From: Pinus tabuliformis
Lineage: Eukaryota > Streptophyta > Pinopsida > Pinales > Pinaceae
DNA length: 64,000 nt
Direction: 5' to 3'
NCBI GenBank assembly: GCA_031772625.1
Contig: CM062808.1
Location: forward strand, 474,173,655 to 474,237,654
In this document: positions 31,917-42,054 of the stretch, piece after piece
How the letters are laid out: each line of letters begins with the position of its first letter
Position numbering within the stretch: the first letter of the stretch is position 1
Made by a program: the position numbers and the translations under genes
The notes under the pieces: model-generated
Seen by the model: the letters and a program-made list of their open reading frames with translations, nothing else
Databases searched by the model: none
What the model was told of the DNA's origin: nothing

Positions 31917-33237
31917 TCAGAATGACGGGGTGGGTGCTAGGGCATTTCCTGTGGAAATAAGACCATTTAGGAATGGTAGATGACTATATGTGAAGTGCGA
32001 ACCGGGGAAGGAAAGTTGGTCTATGACTTTGATCGTTCTTCCTTCATGCGGAAAACACATCACTCTGAAGAGTGAGGACACAATAGCACGTATGCGATAA
32101 ATATAGTCTCGTCCAAGAAGTAAATTGTAATATAACGGACCTTGGACTACCATGACACCCATTTGAATAGTCTTCCCTTCTAATGTAATAGGTACATTGG
32201 GAAGAATTCCTAAAGGTCGAGTGGTTTCTCGATGGAAACCTATAAGGTTTCTCATCTCAGGCATAAGCAGTGGGGAACCAAGTGCTTCCCAAGCTGTTGA
32301 AGAAAGGATACTCACAGGAGATCCCTCATCAATAATTGTACCGGCCATAACCATGCGGTAGACTTGGACTATAATTCGAAATGGTATGGAGGCTGGTAAC
32401 CAAGGATTAACTAGCTGATCCCAATTGAAGGAAACAACTAGGTTGCTTGGAGGTGCGACTGGATAGACAGCCGGATATGATTCTGATGGACTTTCTTCCT
32501 GGTGCGAAGGAATGAGAGGGATGCTCACTTGATCATCTACGTTAATAAATAGAATTTGGGCGGTGGGATCTTCGTTCTTTGCAGTGATAACATCATCTGA
32601 GGAGGTAACTTCTGAAGGCAAAACCGGGTCACTTGTAATCCGGAACGTTTGACTTTTGTCTAGTTTGGATTCAGATGTAAGATCGTTTAAGGCTGGAATT
32701 TCTGAAAGCAAAACCGGGTCACTTGTAATCTGGACCTCTTGACTTTGGTCTGGTTTGGTTTCAGGTGTAAGATCATCTAAAGATGGAACCTCTGTAGGCA
32801 AAACCGGGTCACTTGTAATCTGGACCTTTTGAAAGACCGGGTCAACTGTAATCTGGAACTGTGGACTTTCATTTGGTTTGGACTCAGATGGTTCATCTTT
32901 GATGGTAGAGTGGTGTGTAGATGATGAATATAAATCAACACTCGTTCCGACCAGGGACTGGTCTGGAACGGGCGGAGCACAGGTAGGTTCAGGAAGAGAG
33001 GTCTGGACCAAAGAGGAATCATGTTTAATCACTTGGTGAGTGGAGAGATGATCTGCTGCTGCAAAAAGACGCTGATATCCAGCGGGTAGTTTGGGTAAGG
33101 GAGCTGACAGACTTGCCAAAAGATGAGAGGCTTCATCCATAAGTGGACAAAGGCGAAGGAGATGATTACCTTCACAAAGTCGACAAGGGAAACGAACCTT
33201 CCCTTTTCTCTTACCAACTGACAAGGTATCGTAGATT
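31917..33237 (-). pseudogene. gag-protease-like ORF, copy 2 (5'-truncated)
   Basis: The frame is open from the palindrome junction to the stop at 31917. It begins in the second zinc knuckle region (SVGKRKGKVRFPCRLCEGNH); the first knuckle, basic stretch and proline-rich N-terminus are missing because the sequence inverts at 33238. Four QIT-DPV-type repeats lie at about 32600-32860 and the DEG protease domain at about 32310-32340, with GAA where copy 1 has its stop. Without a start region it cannot make a full product. Confidence 0.75.
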
Positions 33238-33250
33238 ACCCATGCCGCAG
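33238..33250. other. inversion junction with short filler
   Basis: ACCCATGCCGCAG fits neither the minus-strand copy on its left (homology fades after 33232-33237) nor the plus-strand copy on its right (homology starts at about 33251). It marks the switch between strands. The stretch 33228-33453 is the single-copy loop of the palindrome. Confidence 0.75.
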
Positions 33251-34765
33251 AAGAAGAAGTCTCCTAAGGGAAAGGTCGCATCTACCACAAAAATATCTGA
33301 AGTGGAACCACCTTCTGCTCCTCCGCGGAAGGTTAAGTCTCCTTGTCGATTATGCAAGGGGGACCACTTTCTTTCTGATTGTCCTGGTATTCCCAGGATC
33401 CTCGATATATGGTCCCGTGACCTGACTCGCTCCTTGTCGTCGCCAATCGACGATACCTTGTCAGTTGGTAAGAGAAAAGGGAAGGTTCGTTTCCCTTGTC
33501 GAATTTGTGAAGGTAATCATCTCCTTCACCTTTGTCCACTTATGGATGAAGCCTCTCGTCTTTTGGCAAGTCTGTCAGCTCCCTTACCCAAACTACCCGC
33601 TGGATATCAGCGTCTTTTTGCAGCAGCAGATCATCTCTCCACTCACCAAGTGATTAAACATGATTCCTCTTTGGTCCATACCTCTCTTCCTGAACCTACC
33701 TGTGCTCCGCCTATTCCAGACCAGTCCCTGGTCGGAACGAGTGTTGATTTATATTCATCATCTACACACCACTCTACCATCAAAGATGAACCATCTGAGT
33801 CCAAACCAAACGAAAGTCCACAGTTCCAGATTACAGTTGACCCGGTCTTTCAAAAGGTCCAGATTACAAGTGACCTGGTTTTGCCTACAGAGGTTCCATC
33901 TTTAGATGATCTTACACCTGAATCCAAACCAGACCAAAGTCAAGAGGTCCAGATTACAAGTGACCCGGTTTTGCTTTCAGAAATTCTAGCCTTAAACGAT
34001 CTTACATCTGAATCCAAACCAGACAAAAGTCAAACGGTCCGGATTACAAGTGACCCGGTTTTGCCTTCAGAAGTTACCTCCTCAGATGATGTTATCACTG
34101 CAAAGAATGAAGATCCCACCGCCCAAATTCTATTTATTAACGTAGATGATCAAGTGAGCATCCCTCTCATTCCTTCGCACCAGGAAGAAAGTCCATCAGA
34201 ATCATATCCGGCTGTCTATCCAGTCCCACCTCCAAGCAACCTAGTTGTTTCCTTCAATTGGGATCAGCTAGTTAATCCTCGGTTACCAGCCTCCATACCA
34301 TTTCGAATTATAGTCCAAGTCTACCGCATGGTTATGGCCGGTACAATTATTGATGAGGGATCTCCTGTGAGTATCCTTTCTTCAACAGCTTGGGAAGCAC
34401 TTGGTTCCCCACTGCTTCTGCCTAAGATGAGAAACCTTACAGGTTTCCATCGAGAAACCACTCGACCTTTAGGAATTCTTCCCAATGTACCTATTACATT
34501 AGAAGGGAAGACTATTCAAATGGGTGTCATGGTAGTCCAAGGTCCGTTAGATTACAATTTACTCCTTGGACGAGACTATATTTATTGCATACGTGCTATT
34601 GTGTCCTCACTCTTCAAAGTGATGTGTTTTCCGCATGAAGGAAGAACGATCAAAGTCGTAGACCAACTTTCCTTCCCCGGTTCACACTTCACATATAGTC
34701 ATCTACCATTCCTAAATGGTCTTATTTCCACAGGAAATGCCCCAGCACCCACCCCGTCATTTTGA
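33242..34765 (+). CDS. gag-protease-like ORF, copy 3 (5'-truncated, frame open)
   Basis: This is the most open copy. ATG 33242 lies in the junction filler, and the frame is also open upstream into the inverted arm (from 33143), so the original N-terminus (proline-rich and basic part) is gone. Both knuckles CRLCKGDHFLSDC and CRICEGNHLLHLC are present, followed by four repeats around QIT-DPV (about 33827-34075), the protease-like domain with D-E-G at 34352-34360 and LLLGRDYIY at about 34558-34584, and a proline-rich end PAPTPSF. The stop is TGA 34763-34765. No polymerase follows; 2.1 kb of non-coding sequence leads to the LTR. Expression would be from an antisense or read-through transcript only, as the LTR promoter points into the inverted copy. 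Best described as a gene fragment with an intact frame. Confidence 0.7.
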   Translation: MPQKKKSPKGKVASTTKISEVEPPSAPPRKVKSPCRLCKGDHFLSDCPGIPRILDIWSRDLTRSLSSPIDDTLSVGKRKGKVRFPCRICEGNHLLHLCPLMDEASRLLASLSAPLPKLPAGYQRLFAAADHLSTHQVIKHDSSLVHTSLPEPTCAPPIPDQSLVGTSVDLYSSSTHHSTIKDEPSESKPNESPQFQITVDPVFQKVQITSDLVLPTEVPSLDDLTPESKPDQSQEVQITSDPVLLSEILALNDLTSESKPDKSQTVRITSDPVLPSEVTSSDDVITAKNEDPTAQILFINVDDQVSIPLIPSHQEESPSESYPAVYPVPPPSNLVVSFNWDQLVNPRLPASIPFRIIVQVYRMVMAGTIIDEGSPVSILSSTAWEALGSPLLLPKMRNLTGFHRETTRPLGILPNVPITLEGKTIQMGVMVVQGPLDYNLLLGRDYIYCIRAIVSSLFKVMCFPHEGRTIKVVDQLSFPGSHFTYSHLPFLNGLISTGNAPAPTPSF

Positions 34766-36870
34766 TGACGACAGCTCACCCGGGCACGTGACTGAAGCCC
34801 GGGGGGCATGCATCCTCCTTCAAAATCGAGTGTTTCCAAGTAAACCTTCATTCCATCCACTCCGTGAATGCCATGAAGCTTGAGGGGCATGTACCTCTCG
34901 ATTTGTATGATCATGCTGGGGGCATGCAAAAAAAAAAAAAAGAAAAATTTTTAACAATCAAAGTTCTCCATGGTTCAAGCTTGTGTAAAAATGAACCCAT
35001 TTACATCCCGTGATTGCCTTTCATTCGCTAAATTCTGCTAGATGAGCCTTGGTTGTTTCATTCCATCGCCACCATCTTTTTGGCCGATCATATGCTTTCA
35101 CTTGGTTGTTTTTCCTTTCCCGAGGAACCGCAGCGATGAGTGGTTTTATTAGCCAGCCTCTTAACCTTTACACGTTTCGAGTAAGTTCCACCATTACCGG
35201 AACCAGTTGCTATCCTTTACACCACTCGTTCCTTCAGGATGAGTCGCCTTTACGCTCTTTTCTGACTCGTAAAATATGAAAAGATTTCTGAGTATTTTTC
35301 CTTTTTTGACTCGTTAAAGAGAATAAAAATGGAGGTCCGCTTTCAGTTCTTTTCTGACCATTTAAAGAGGAAAAGATTGCCGAGTCGCTCCTCTTGACTC
35401 GTTAAATGGTAATAAGGGGCGGTCATTTTAAGTTCTTTTTGACGACCGTTAAAACATAAAAAGATTACCGGGTTTTTGTCGTTTCAAACTCGTTAATGGT
35501 TACGAAACGACGTGGTTTTGACCGCTTTTTTACTTTTTCGGGTCGAAATCACTAATTATGAAAAGTACTCCTCGATCGTAATGACCGGGCGGTTCTTTCA
35601 GGTATTATTTTATACTTTTTTGGGCCCGAGAGACACAACTTTATGAAAAAGGTCATTCCTGGAGTTTCCTTTTCTACTGTCTTTTCAAATTCTCTAAACA
35701 TGAAAAGACATCGAGTTCTTCCTTTGTCAGACTCGTTAAAACTTAATGACATCGGATTTTATCACAACACAAACATATGCTATCCCCATCAAGCTTGTTA
35801 AAAATAACTGGGGTACTTGCCAGAAATGGCGGGGGGAAAAGAAAATTTTTGAACCATAATTATTACCGTAACGGCAGTATGTCGCTCTTGAACATGGCAC
35901 TTTTGCTTTCGTGTCCGAGGTGGGGATATTTCATCTCATATCTTTCACTTGCTTCCATGGACTTGGGTACCCTATTTGACCTCTCATCCACTCATTGCCT
36001 CGTCATCATGACCTTTGATACATTGATGTCAAATACTGCCAATTCCGTTAATGTGCCGCCGATATGTTCAAGAGAAGTTGACCTCTGCAAAGAAACAACC
36101 TCCCTCTGATAGTTCGCACAATCTTGATTCACAACATTATCTCTCTGTCTCGTGTCGATGATGTGGGAAAAATTATGGCCCACCTTCGATCAAGGTCACT
36201 TCCTGTCGACTTCAACTCATTATCCAGGAAGTTGATCTAGAGACTCCTTTCCGGTGCCTTGGAGCCTGCATGCCTCAATGGCAGGTTCTTCGTGTTCGAC
36301 GTGAGGTTTTCATCATTGGCCTCCGATCGAATGATTCTACGGGTGTTCGACTTCAGATCATTGATTCACACGCCGTAGATTGTACCTATAGTACCTTGAG
36401 GGCCATTGTCATTATTGGTGGTGCCTCTCGCGTCTGTTAACAGTTTCCACTATTGACTGGTAATCAGACGATGTTCATGCATGTTCGACTTCAGCTCATA
36501 TATTCACATGCTTGAACTTGTACTCTTGTTCGAGTCGAGATGGAGTGCAAGACCCTGGATTGTGTCTGTTGTAATCCAGGCGTGATTCTTGATACTTGAC
36601 TCATTCACTGGATGGCTGCGACCATACCTGAGTCAATTCATTGATCCTAACCAGACGGCTGCGTCCATACTATGGATCTAGATTATTTATGTACTCTCTT
36701 ATGGATGGCTGCGACCATACCACGTACATCATGTAATTGAACTATCAGTCATGTCTCTTAATACACATCCTCGGCGGCAGTAACTATATGTGCTCTTATG
36801 TGTTCTTGTGTGTTCTTGTAAAGCATTTCACCCCTCTCCACCTCTCGGACTTCATGCTTTAGGGGGCATC
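34766..36870 (+). other. 3' non-coding region of internal copy 3
   Basis: Plus-strand version of the region described at 24319-26423. It ends in the polypurine tract TTTAGGGGGCATC at 36858-36870. No gene. Confidence 0.75.
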
Positions 36871-37912
36871 TGTTACACAGTAATTTGTCACCATCCCTGT
36901 TACTCCTCTTGTCGTACCTTGGAGGACTCATCCCGGGAGTTATAAGAAGTGACAAAGTCTAAAAAAACTTACATTATGTTCCCCTGAGTATGTACTCCAT
37001 GTTCCCTGGAGACACCTTCTGCAGATTATCCCTAAAAAGTGATCTTTTTCCATTGGCGCAAGTCCACAGTATCTTACCCGCGCCAATCATGGAAATCCTC
37101 AAAAGAGGGCGCGACCATTGGCGCTCTGTCTTAGAGCAACAGTCGCGCCAACCAAGTTTAGTCATGCTTTTTGCCTTAACGCACGTCCGACTGTTGTTTC
37201 CTTCATTACATAGAGCTTTTCTGAGGATAAAAAATCAGCTTTATGTCGAGCTCTATCATATCTCCATCTTTAATGGCTTTTGGGGATAATGTTAATCCAC
37301 AAAAGGTGTCCCAGTTCATCGTATCCTCCTCCTTTCTTCATCTATATAAGCTTGTCATTATGCATTGGACAAGCTAGTGATAGTAGTGATAATCGTTAGT
37401 CATGGAGTGTTAGGTGTTGAGTTCTTGAGTTCTTGGAGGAATGCTAGTGAGTGCTAGAGAGGTTATGCTGCCGGAGAGGAGATGCATTGCAAGACACATA
37501 TAGTTACTCGCCCAGCCAGGAGGAGGTTCAACGTCAGAACAATGGTTGTAACTTTTCCTATTTATTATTAATTGATGAGCGACTGCTATTATAGTTCCAA
37601 TCTCATTGTCTATTATGGTGATGTGTTGATTTATTTCCTTTCTGACTGAAATATAGTTGTGCCTTGGTAGTTTTCATGTTGGTATCTGTCTCTTCCTTTG
37701 CATGTGCAGGTGTTCGTTTATGATCTGTTGGAGCGAGGGAGCGGGGATATCAACTCTGCTTCAATCATATCATTGGACTCCAGGTTGGTCTTCTTGATTC
37801 ACCTTTGATGCATAACTAGGAACTTGCGTAGCAGCGTGGTTTGATTGTGGCTAGTTCTGTTATAGGCTAGTGGGATCGCCTCTGTCCGCAGAGGGGATTT
37901 ACCTGACCAACA
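36871..37912 (+). repeat. 3' LTR (copy D) of compound element
   Basis: A 1042-bp LTR, four differences from copy A in the first 260 bp by eye. It is followed by CCCCC, the right half of the target duplication. Confidence 0.93.
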
Positions 37913-39165
37913 CCCCCAACTTTCTTCACCATACCCAAATGAATTTTCTTGTCTCCACCCACCCATCAAGATTTCCAGGAGAAAGCCCATATCCACCCTC
38001 GACCCTTGGAAATTTTCTTGAGACCACCTCACTAGGATCCAAATTCTATTGGTCATCCAAATCTTAAACCAAAACAAGGAACCCACTACAACATGGCTAT
38101 CTAGGAAATGACAAGGAAAGGTTGAAACCACTATTAATCTAGGAAAATCCCATGCCAATGACAACAAAACAACTAAATAATCAAATGAAAATGCCATGCA
38201 TCCAAATATCACCAATGGAATCACACATGCAACTTGTTACCTATAGTTTCCACTTGTTGTAGCTACTCTTCCAACCTTCTTCTTTGTTTCCCACAAATAT
38301 CCTTGCTTGCTCGTTTGCTTGCTTGCTTCTCTCCAAGTCAAAGTGAATGCTAGAATTCTCCAAGGATTCCCTAAGTGTGTAAGAGTGTATTAGTGTGTAA
38401 AGAGTGTGGAAGAAGAGAGTTAGAATGATTTCTGCCCTCTTTTATTTATTTTCATTTTCCTTTTCTTCAATTTCCTTCATTTTCCCTTGCATGCATATTT
38501 GTATCTCTTCACCTTCCTTTTCTCCTATTTTCCTTTATTTCCTTAATTAATTGTCATGTATTGCCTCTTTTCCTTTGCCAATTTCCATAGCCATTAATAA
38601 ACCACAAGTGATGCTCACCATAATGTTTTCCCACCATTCATCTTGGAATATGTGTCCCATGACATTGGTCTTATTTTATTTACATGGAAAATCAACCTAG
38701 GGTTGTTTCATTGCATATGTTAGGGGTAGGTGCCTCCAATAAGTGGGTTCCTGTTTAATTGAAGAAGAAGAAGAAGAATTTGTGGTTTTCTCTCATATGG
38801 ATTTCCACATAAAATCTTGTGTCTCCTTGTGTTATGTGATGGCTTCTTGATGTATTGTTGTGATAATGGATTCTTTATGCATTTTTCCTCTTATTGTTAT
38901 GTTGTAAATAGATATGATACATTGTAACAATTTTGATAATGACAAAACTAAAATTTTGATTGAAGTCTAAACAAAAATGAAAATAACCATACAAATAAAA
39001 AAAATTGATTAATACAAAATTACAATTTATCATTGAATGAACTCAATTTATTCATTGTTATAAATAGAACTTATGGAAAATCAATATTCTATTTTGAAAA
39101 GAAATGTTATAGGGATATAAAAGCTCACAATTCATTTACTGGTGATATTGTTGTTTGATGTACAG
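37913..39165. other. spacer before ABCG-type exon, with copia LTR remnant
   Basis: There is no complete gene. About 38700-38840 holds a diverged copia LTR R/U5-like stretch (GAAGAAGAAGAA, then GTGGTTTTCTC and TTTCCACATAAAATCTTG), similar to 53300-53350. The last 250 bp are AT-rich and end in TTGTTTGATGTACAG, a good 3' splice site, so this part may be intron. Confidence 0.45.
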
Positions 39166-39286
39166 GGTGGGCATAGAGTTACCAACTGTGGAAGTAAGAG
39201 ACAAAGATTTGAATGTGGATGCTCAATATCAAGTTGGTAGAAGAGCTCTTACAACACTTTGGAATGTTACCATAGATATTTTGGAT
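39166..39286 (+). CDS. exon of a PDR-type ABCG transporter (gene with giant introns, or gene fragment)
   Basis: The 121-bp stretch is bounded by TACAG before and GTGAGT after, a valid acceptor and donor. It encodes VGIELPTVEVRDKDL, then NVDAQYQVGRRALTTLWN, which matches the N-terminal region of plant full-size ABCG (pleiotropic drug resistance) transporters just before the first ATP-binding domain (family wording VGI-PTVEVR...L...A...VG.RALPTL.N). The arginine codon before VGI is split by the acceptor, as expected for a real exon. The frame is open and the key motif residues are kept. No other ABCG exon was found in the window. Plasma-membrane transporters of this family export hormones, terpenoids and other metabolites. 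Either it is an exon of a live gene whose introns are filled with the retrotransposons around it, as happens in gymnosperms, or a stranded fragment. Confidence 0.75.
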
Positions 39287-39908
39287 GTGAGTGGACTGAT
39301 TTGTTCATTTTCTTTGCATATACTAAAATTAGTAGATGTTATTTTCCTAGGCATGTGTTACATACCATTTTGTCACACCTGCTCAATAAGTCTGAAAACT
39401 AGATCATTCAACATCCTTGAACACTTTGTCATAATCCCTTTGCAAAGCCCTAAGAATCACTCCTCCAAAAAGTTGGAGTTTCTGAATCTATCTGCTCAAA
39501 AACCATTTTTTTATCCCCAACGCACTCTGCATTCTTGTCCATCGACGTTGGATGCAAGTTGCATAACTGAGAATCTGTGTTGATCAATGCAGGTTGCTCC
39601 ATTCTACAGGTGTGTTGATTCTAGAATTTCAGGAAAATTAAAAAATATTTTGGAATCTTCTCCTTCGAGAAGCTTCTAAGGTTGTTTTAACCATTTACCA
39701 TGGATAGAGATCTTGAATTCCTATCTGATCCCACTCTAGTGATGTTATCTCTTATCCCTTGAGCTTATTCTCCCTCATAAATGGATCTCAAGCCTAGATT
39801 GGTAAATCCTAAACTGCCATGTTTACCCTATAAATTTATTGTCTCCCATGGAGTCTAGGTTGGCTTTTGGAGATTACTAGGTAGGATTTTGGAGATTGCT
39901 AAAGCCCT
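39287..39908. other. spacer after ABCG-type exon
   Basis: I see no gene or repeat. The start is a plausible intron 5' end. An open stretch read through the donor site is not coding. Confidence 0.4.
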
Positions 39909-40517
39909 TGATCCGGATTTAAACAGGAACACAACAAATTATAGATATAACCATAAATACACAGATGCAGCAAAATAACACTTCCTTTGATTAATATCAA
40001 ATAATGAAATATGCTTACAAACAGTATGGAAATGAGACTAGCTCGACGATGGTAGCTTATCTCTGAGAAGAGATGTGGTGGCTACATGCCTTTGAACTGC
40101 GTTACAATGAGGCTCAAGGGCCTTTTTATTATTGAAAAATAAGAGCAGACCGTAAACAACTAAAACCCTAACCCGAGGAGATGTAACACCAAGATTTTAT
40201 GGTCCCCAATGAGGTTTGTTGGTCAACCAACTTCCCAGAGTCGTGACTTGGTCATATTATCTCCGTTTGGCGCGCATGATACCTCATTGGAAAGATCTAT
40301 CCAAGAACTACGAAAAAAATAACTTAATAAAACTTGATGGTGGTATATTGCCAAAAAACGTCGTTTAGGGCCTCAAAATAGATCCAAAAGTTTAGGACCC
40401 GAAAAACTGCTAAAAATAGTAAAATGTGCTACAATTAAGTAAACTGAAAAACTGAGAGAAACAATGGTGGTGGTCCAAGTGGAATTGGTAGGTGGACACC
40501 AATATCCACCTATATCA
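39909..40517 (-). repeat. 3' LTR of truncated gag-protease-family element
   Basis: A 609-bp LTR homologous to the 654-bp LTRs at 10167 and 12760, clearly diverged. Shared words include ATCCGGATTTAA at its right-hand end and GGACCCGAAAAACTGCTAAAAATAG near 40397 (read on the plus strand). Ends are TGATCC and TATATCA. Confidence 0.85.
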
Positions 40518-40665
40518 TTCCTCCCCCCTTAGGAAGCAATGATCCCCATTGTGTTGAGTGCCTCCATGAGATGGGGAAACTTCTGCTAAACTTGGTCCCT
40601 AGTGAGTTGTTATGCATTCTCTAATGTGTCTAGTAATGGTGGGAAGCATGGTCGAGGGCAGTCCA

Positions 40666-41114
40666 TGTTAGGATATTCCGACACATAGGATATAGTTAAG
40701 TTCAACTTGGTCTAGTATAGAGTTAGGTAAAGTGTGTTTCTTTACCGTTGTACATTTTGTAACTTACAATCCGACGGTCACGATATGTAGTGATCCGACG
40801 GTTCACTCTCACCTCGGTATTACCGACACTTGATCCGTGGCTTGACACCCGATTGGTCCATGAGTTCTATTTAAAGCGCATGGAGGGTCATTGTTCGGGT
40901 AACCCGTGCATGAGAGAAGCTTATGTAAATTTTCATTCTTTGATTAATAAATTTCCTGTAGTACCCACGTTGGGACAGGCCGTGGACTGTTTCCCTCCTT
41001 GCACTCTGAGGGTTTTAACCACGTCAAAAATACTGGTGTATTGATTTGAGATCTGGTTGTGAGCAGTGTCCTTTTGGTATTCTTTCTGTGGAACTTACCC
41101 TGTAAATTCCTACA
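40666..41114 (+). repeat. 5' LTR of young copia element
   Basis: A 449-bp LTR. TATTTAAAG near 40868 is a TATA-like site and AATAAA at about 40946 a polyadenylation signal. Confidence 0.95.
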
Positions 41115-41127
41115 TGGTATCAGAGCT
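41115..41127 (+). promoter_or_regulatory. primer binding site, tRNA-iMet
   Basis: TGGTATCAGAGCT directly follows the LTR and is an exact initiator tRNA-Met complement. Confidence 0.95.
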
Positions 41128-42054
41128 ATTTGAGGGCCGCGTCCGTTGGTGATCCAAATCTGAAGCCGGTAGAACTGCATGCGACTGTCGTTTCCTAGAT
41201 CTATTGTTTCTGACTGCTTTCGGGCCGAGAGGACTGCTCTGTTGCGTTCGGAGCATCTGTTCCAGTGAGGAACCCCTTTCGTTTCATGCGAAAAGGTTTC
41301 CGGTAGCCCTAGCTGCGTCATTTTTCAGATCGTGAGGTATACAGTGTTTTTTTTGCAGTTTACTGTTAATTTCTCTCTGCTTATTTCGGTCTCAGTTTAT
41401 TTAGCCTTTTTTTTTAACCGGATCTATACCTTTCATTTCTGCGTATGCTCTTTGCCCTGCGACTCTGTGCGATCTGGGCAAATCAGAAATAGAAAGGAAG
41501 GATTTTTCTCATGCGTATGCTCTTTTCCCTGCACCTTAGTGTGATCTCGGAAAATCAGAAACATTGAGAAAAATATTTAGTTTTTCGGCTAAAGCTAACC
41601 TTAAGATTTTTTTTTTAAAAAAATTTCTAGTTTTTTGGCTAAAGCTAACTTCGAGCCGCAAGGTTCGTTTTTCTTTGCATATTCGTGTTGGGTTTTGTGT
41701 TTTGTGTTTTGTAGGGAAAAAGAGCTTTCTCAAGGCAAGAACGCAAACCGAGGCCCCCCCCCCCCCCCCCCCCTCTCTCTCTCAAATTTTTTGTAAAGAT
41801 CAATTGGTTCAAAGCTATTTTTAGAGAGTAGAGGTCTTGGGTTCAAGTCTCCATTTTGTGGGGGCGGATTTTTTCATTCCCGCACATTCGCGCACTTTGC
41901 CGGCAACGTCAACCAGTTTTTTTTCAAAAAGCCATAACTTCTTCATCCGGAAGCCTTTTTCAGAGCCGTTTTTTTTAAAACCGCCTATTTTTTCGAGATC
42001 TATCCGTTGGTACACTTACTTTTAGCATCTTCAGCTTCAGTTTTTTTAAAAAAA
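41128..42054 (+). other. long 5' leader of copia element
   Basis: This 927-bp leader lies between primer site and gag start. It has T-rich and A-rich runs and a 20-base C run followed by CT repeats at 41754-41783. No gene is supported. Confidence 0.7.

Larger units (their letters stand above)
28769..33227 (-). repeat. left arm of 4.46-kb palindrome
   Basis: Positions in this arm and in 33454-37912 add up to 66681 throughout (for example 28769/37912, 29810/36871, 30572/36109), with only a 1-bp drift in the middle. Content is LTR, 3' non-coding region and most of a gag-protease ORF. Confidence 0.92.
22661..37912 (+). mobile_element. compound, partly palindromic Tat/Ogre-like retrotransposon complex
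   Basis: The outer ends are two plus-strand 1042-bp LTRs (22661-23702 and 36871-37912; TGTTACAC...CCAACA), flanked by CCCCC on both sides (22656-22660 and 37913-37917), as for a single insertion. Inside, after the 5' LTR and primer site, the sequence switches to the minus strand: truncated LTR (23727-24318), full internal region with gag-protease (24319-28768), full LTR (28769-29810), truncated internal region (29811-33237). It then switches back at 33238-33250 to a plus-strand, 5'-truncated internal region (33251-36870) and the 3' LTR. Three gag-protease ORFs and four LTRs are present; none encodes RT or integrase. The primer site type (TGGCGACTCCGCTGGGGA, tRNA-Arg like) and long structured 3' region recall Ogre/Tat elements. 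The LTRs differ by about 1-2 %. Confidence 0.88.
33454..37912 (+). repeat. right arm of 4.46-kb palindrome
   Basis: The mirror of 28769-33227. The arms differ by scattered substitutions, not by zero, so they are real separate sequences rather than the same read folded back. Confidence 0.92.

Noticed and set aside
22661-37912. Palindrome as an assembly or hairpin-read artefact
   Set aside because: The arms differ by scattered substitutions and a filler lies at the centre, and both outer ends carry the same 5-bp flank. Not fully excluded without reads.
39287-39583. Extension of the ABCG-like ORF past the exon
   Set aside because: Family similarity ends exactly at a GTGAGT donor; the residues after it have no similarity and reflect a chance open frame in intron-like sequence.
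40790-41044. 84-codon ORF in both copia LTRs (40790-41044 and 46315-46569)
   Set aside because: It lies in LTR U3-R-U5 and is conserved only through LTR identity.
41332-42025. Several ORFs of 60-86 codons in the copia leader
   Set aside because: Low-complexity F/K-rich translations across homopolymer runs; they have no start context or relation to gag.
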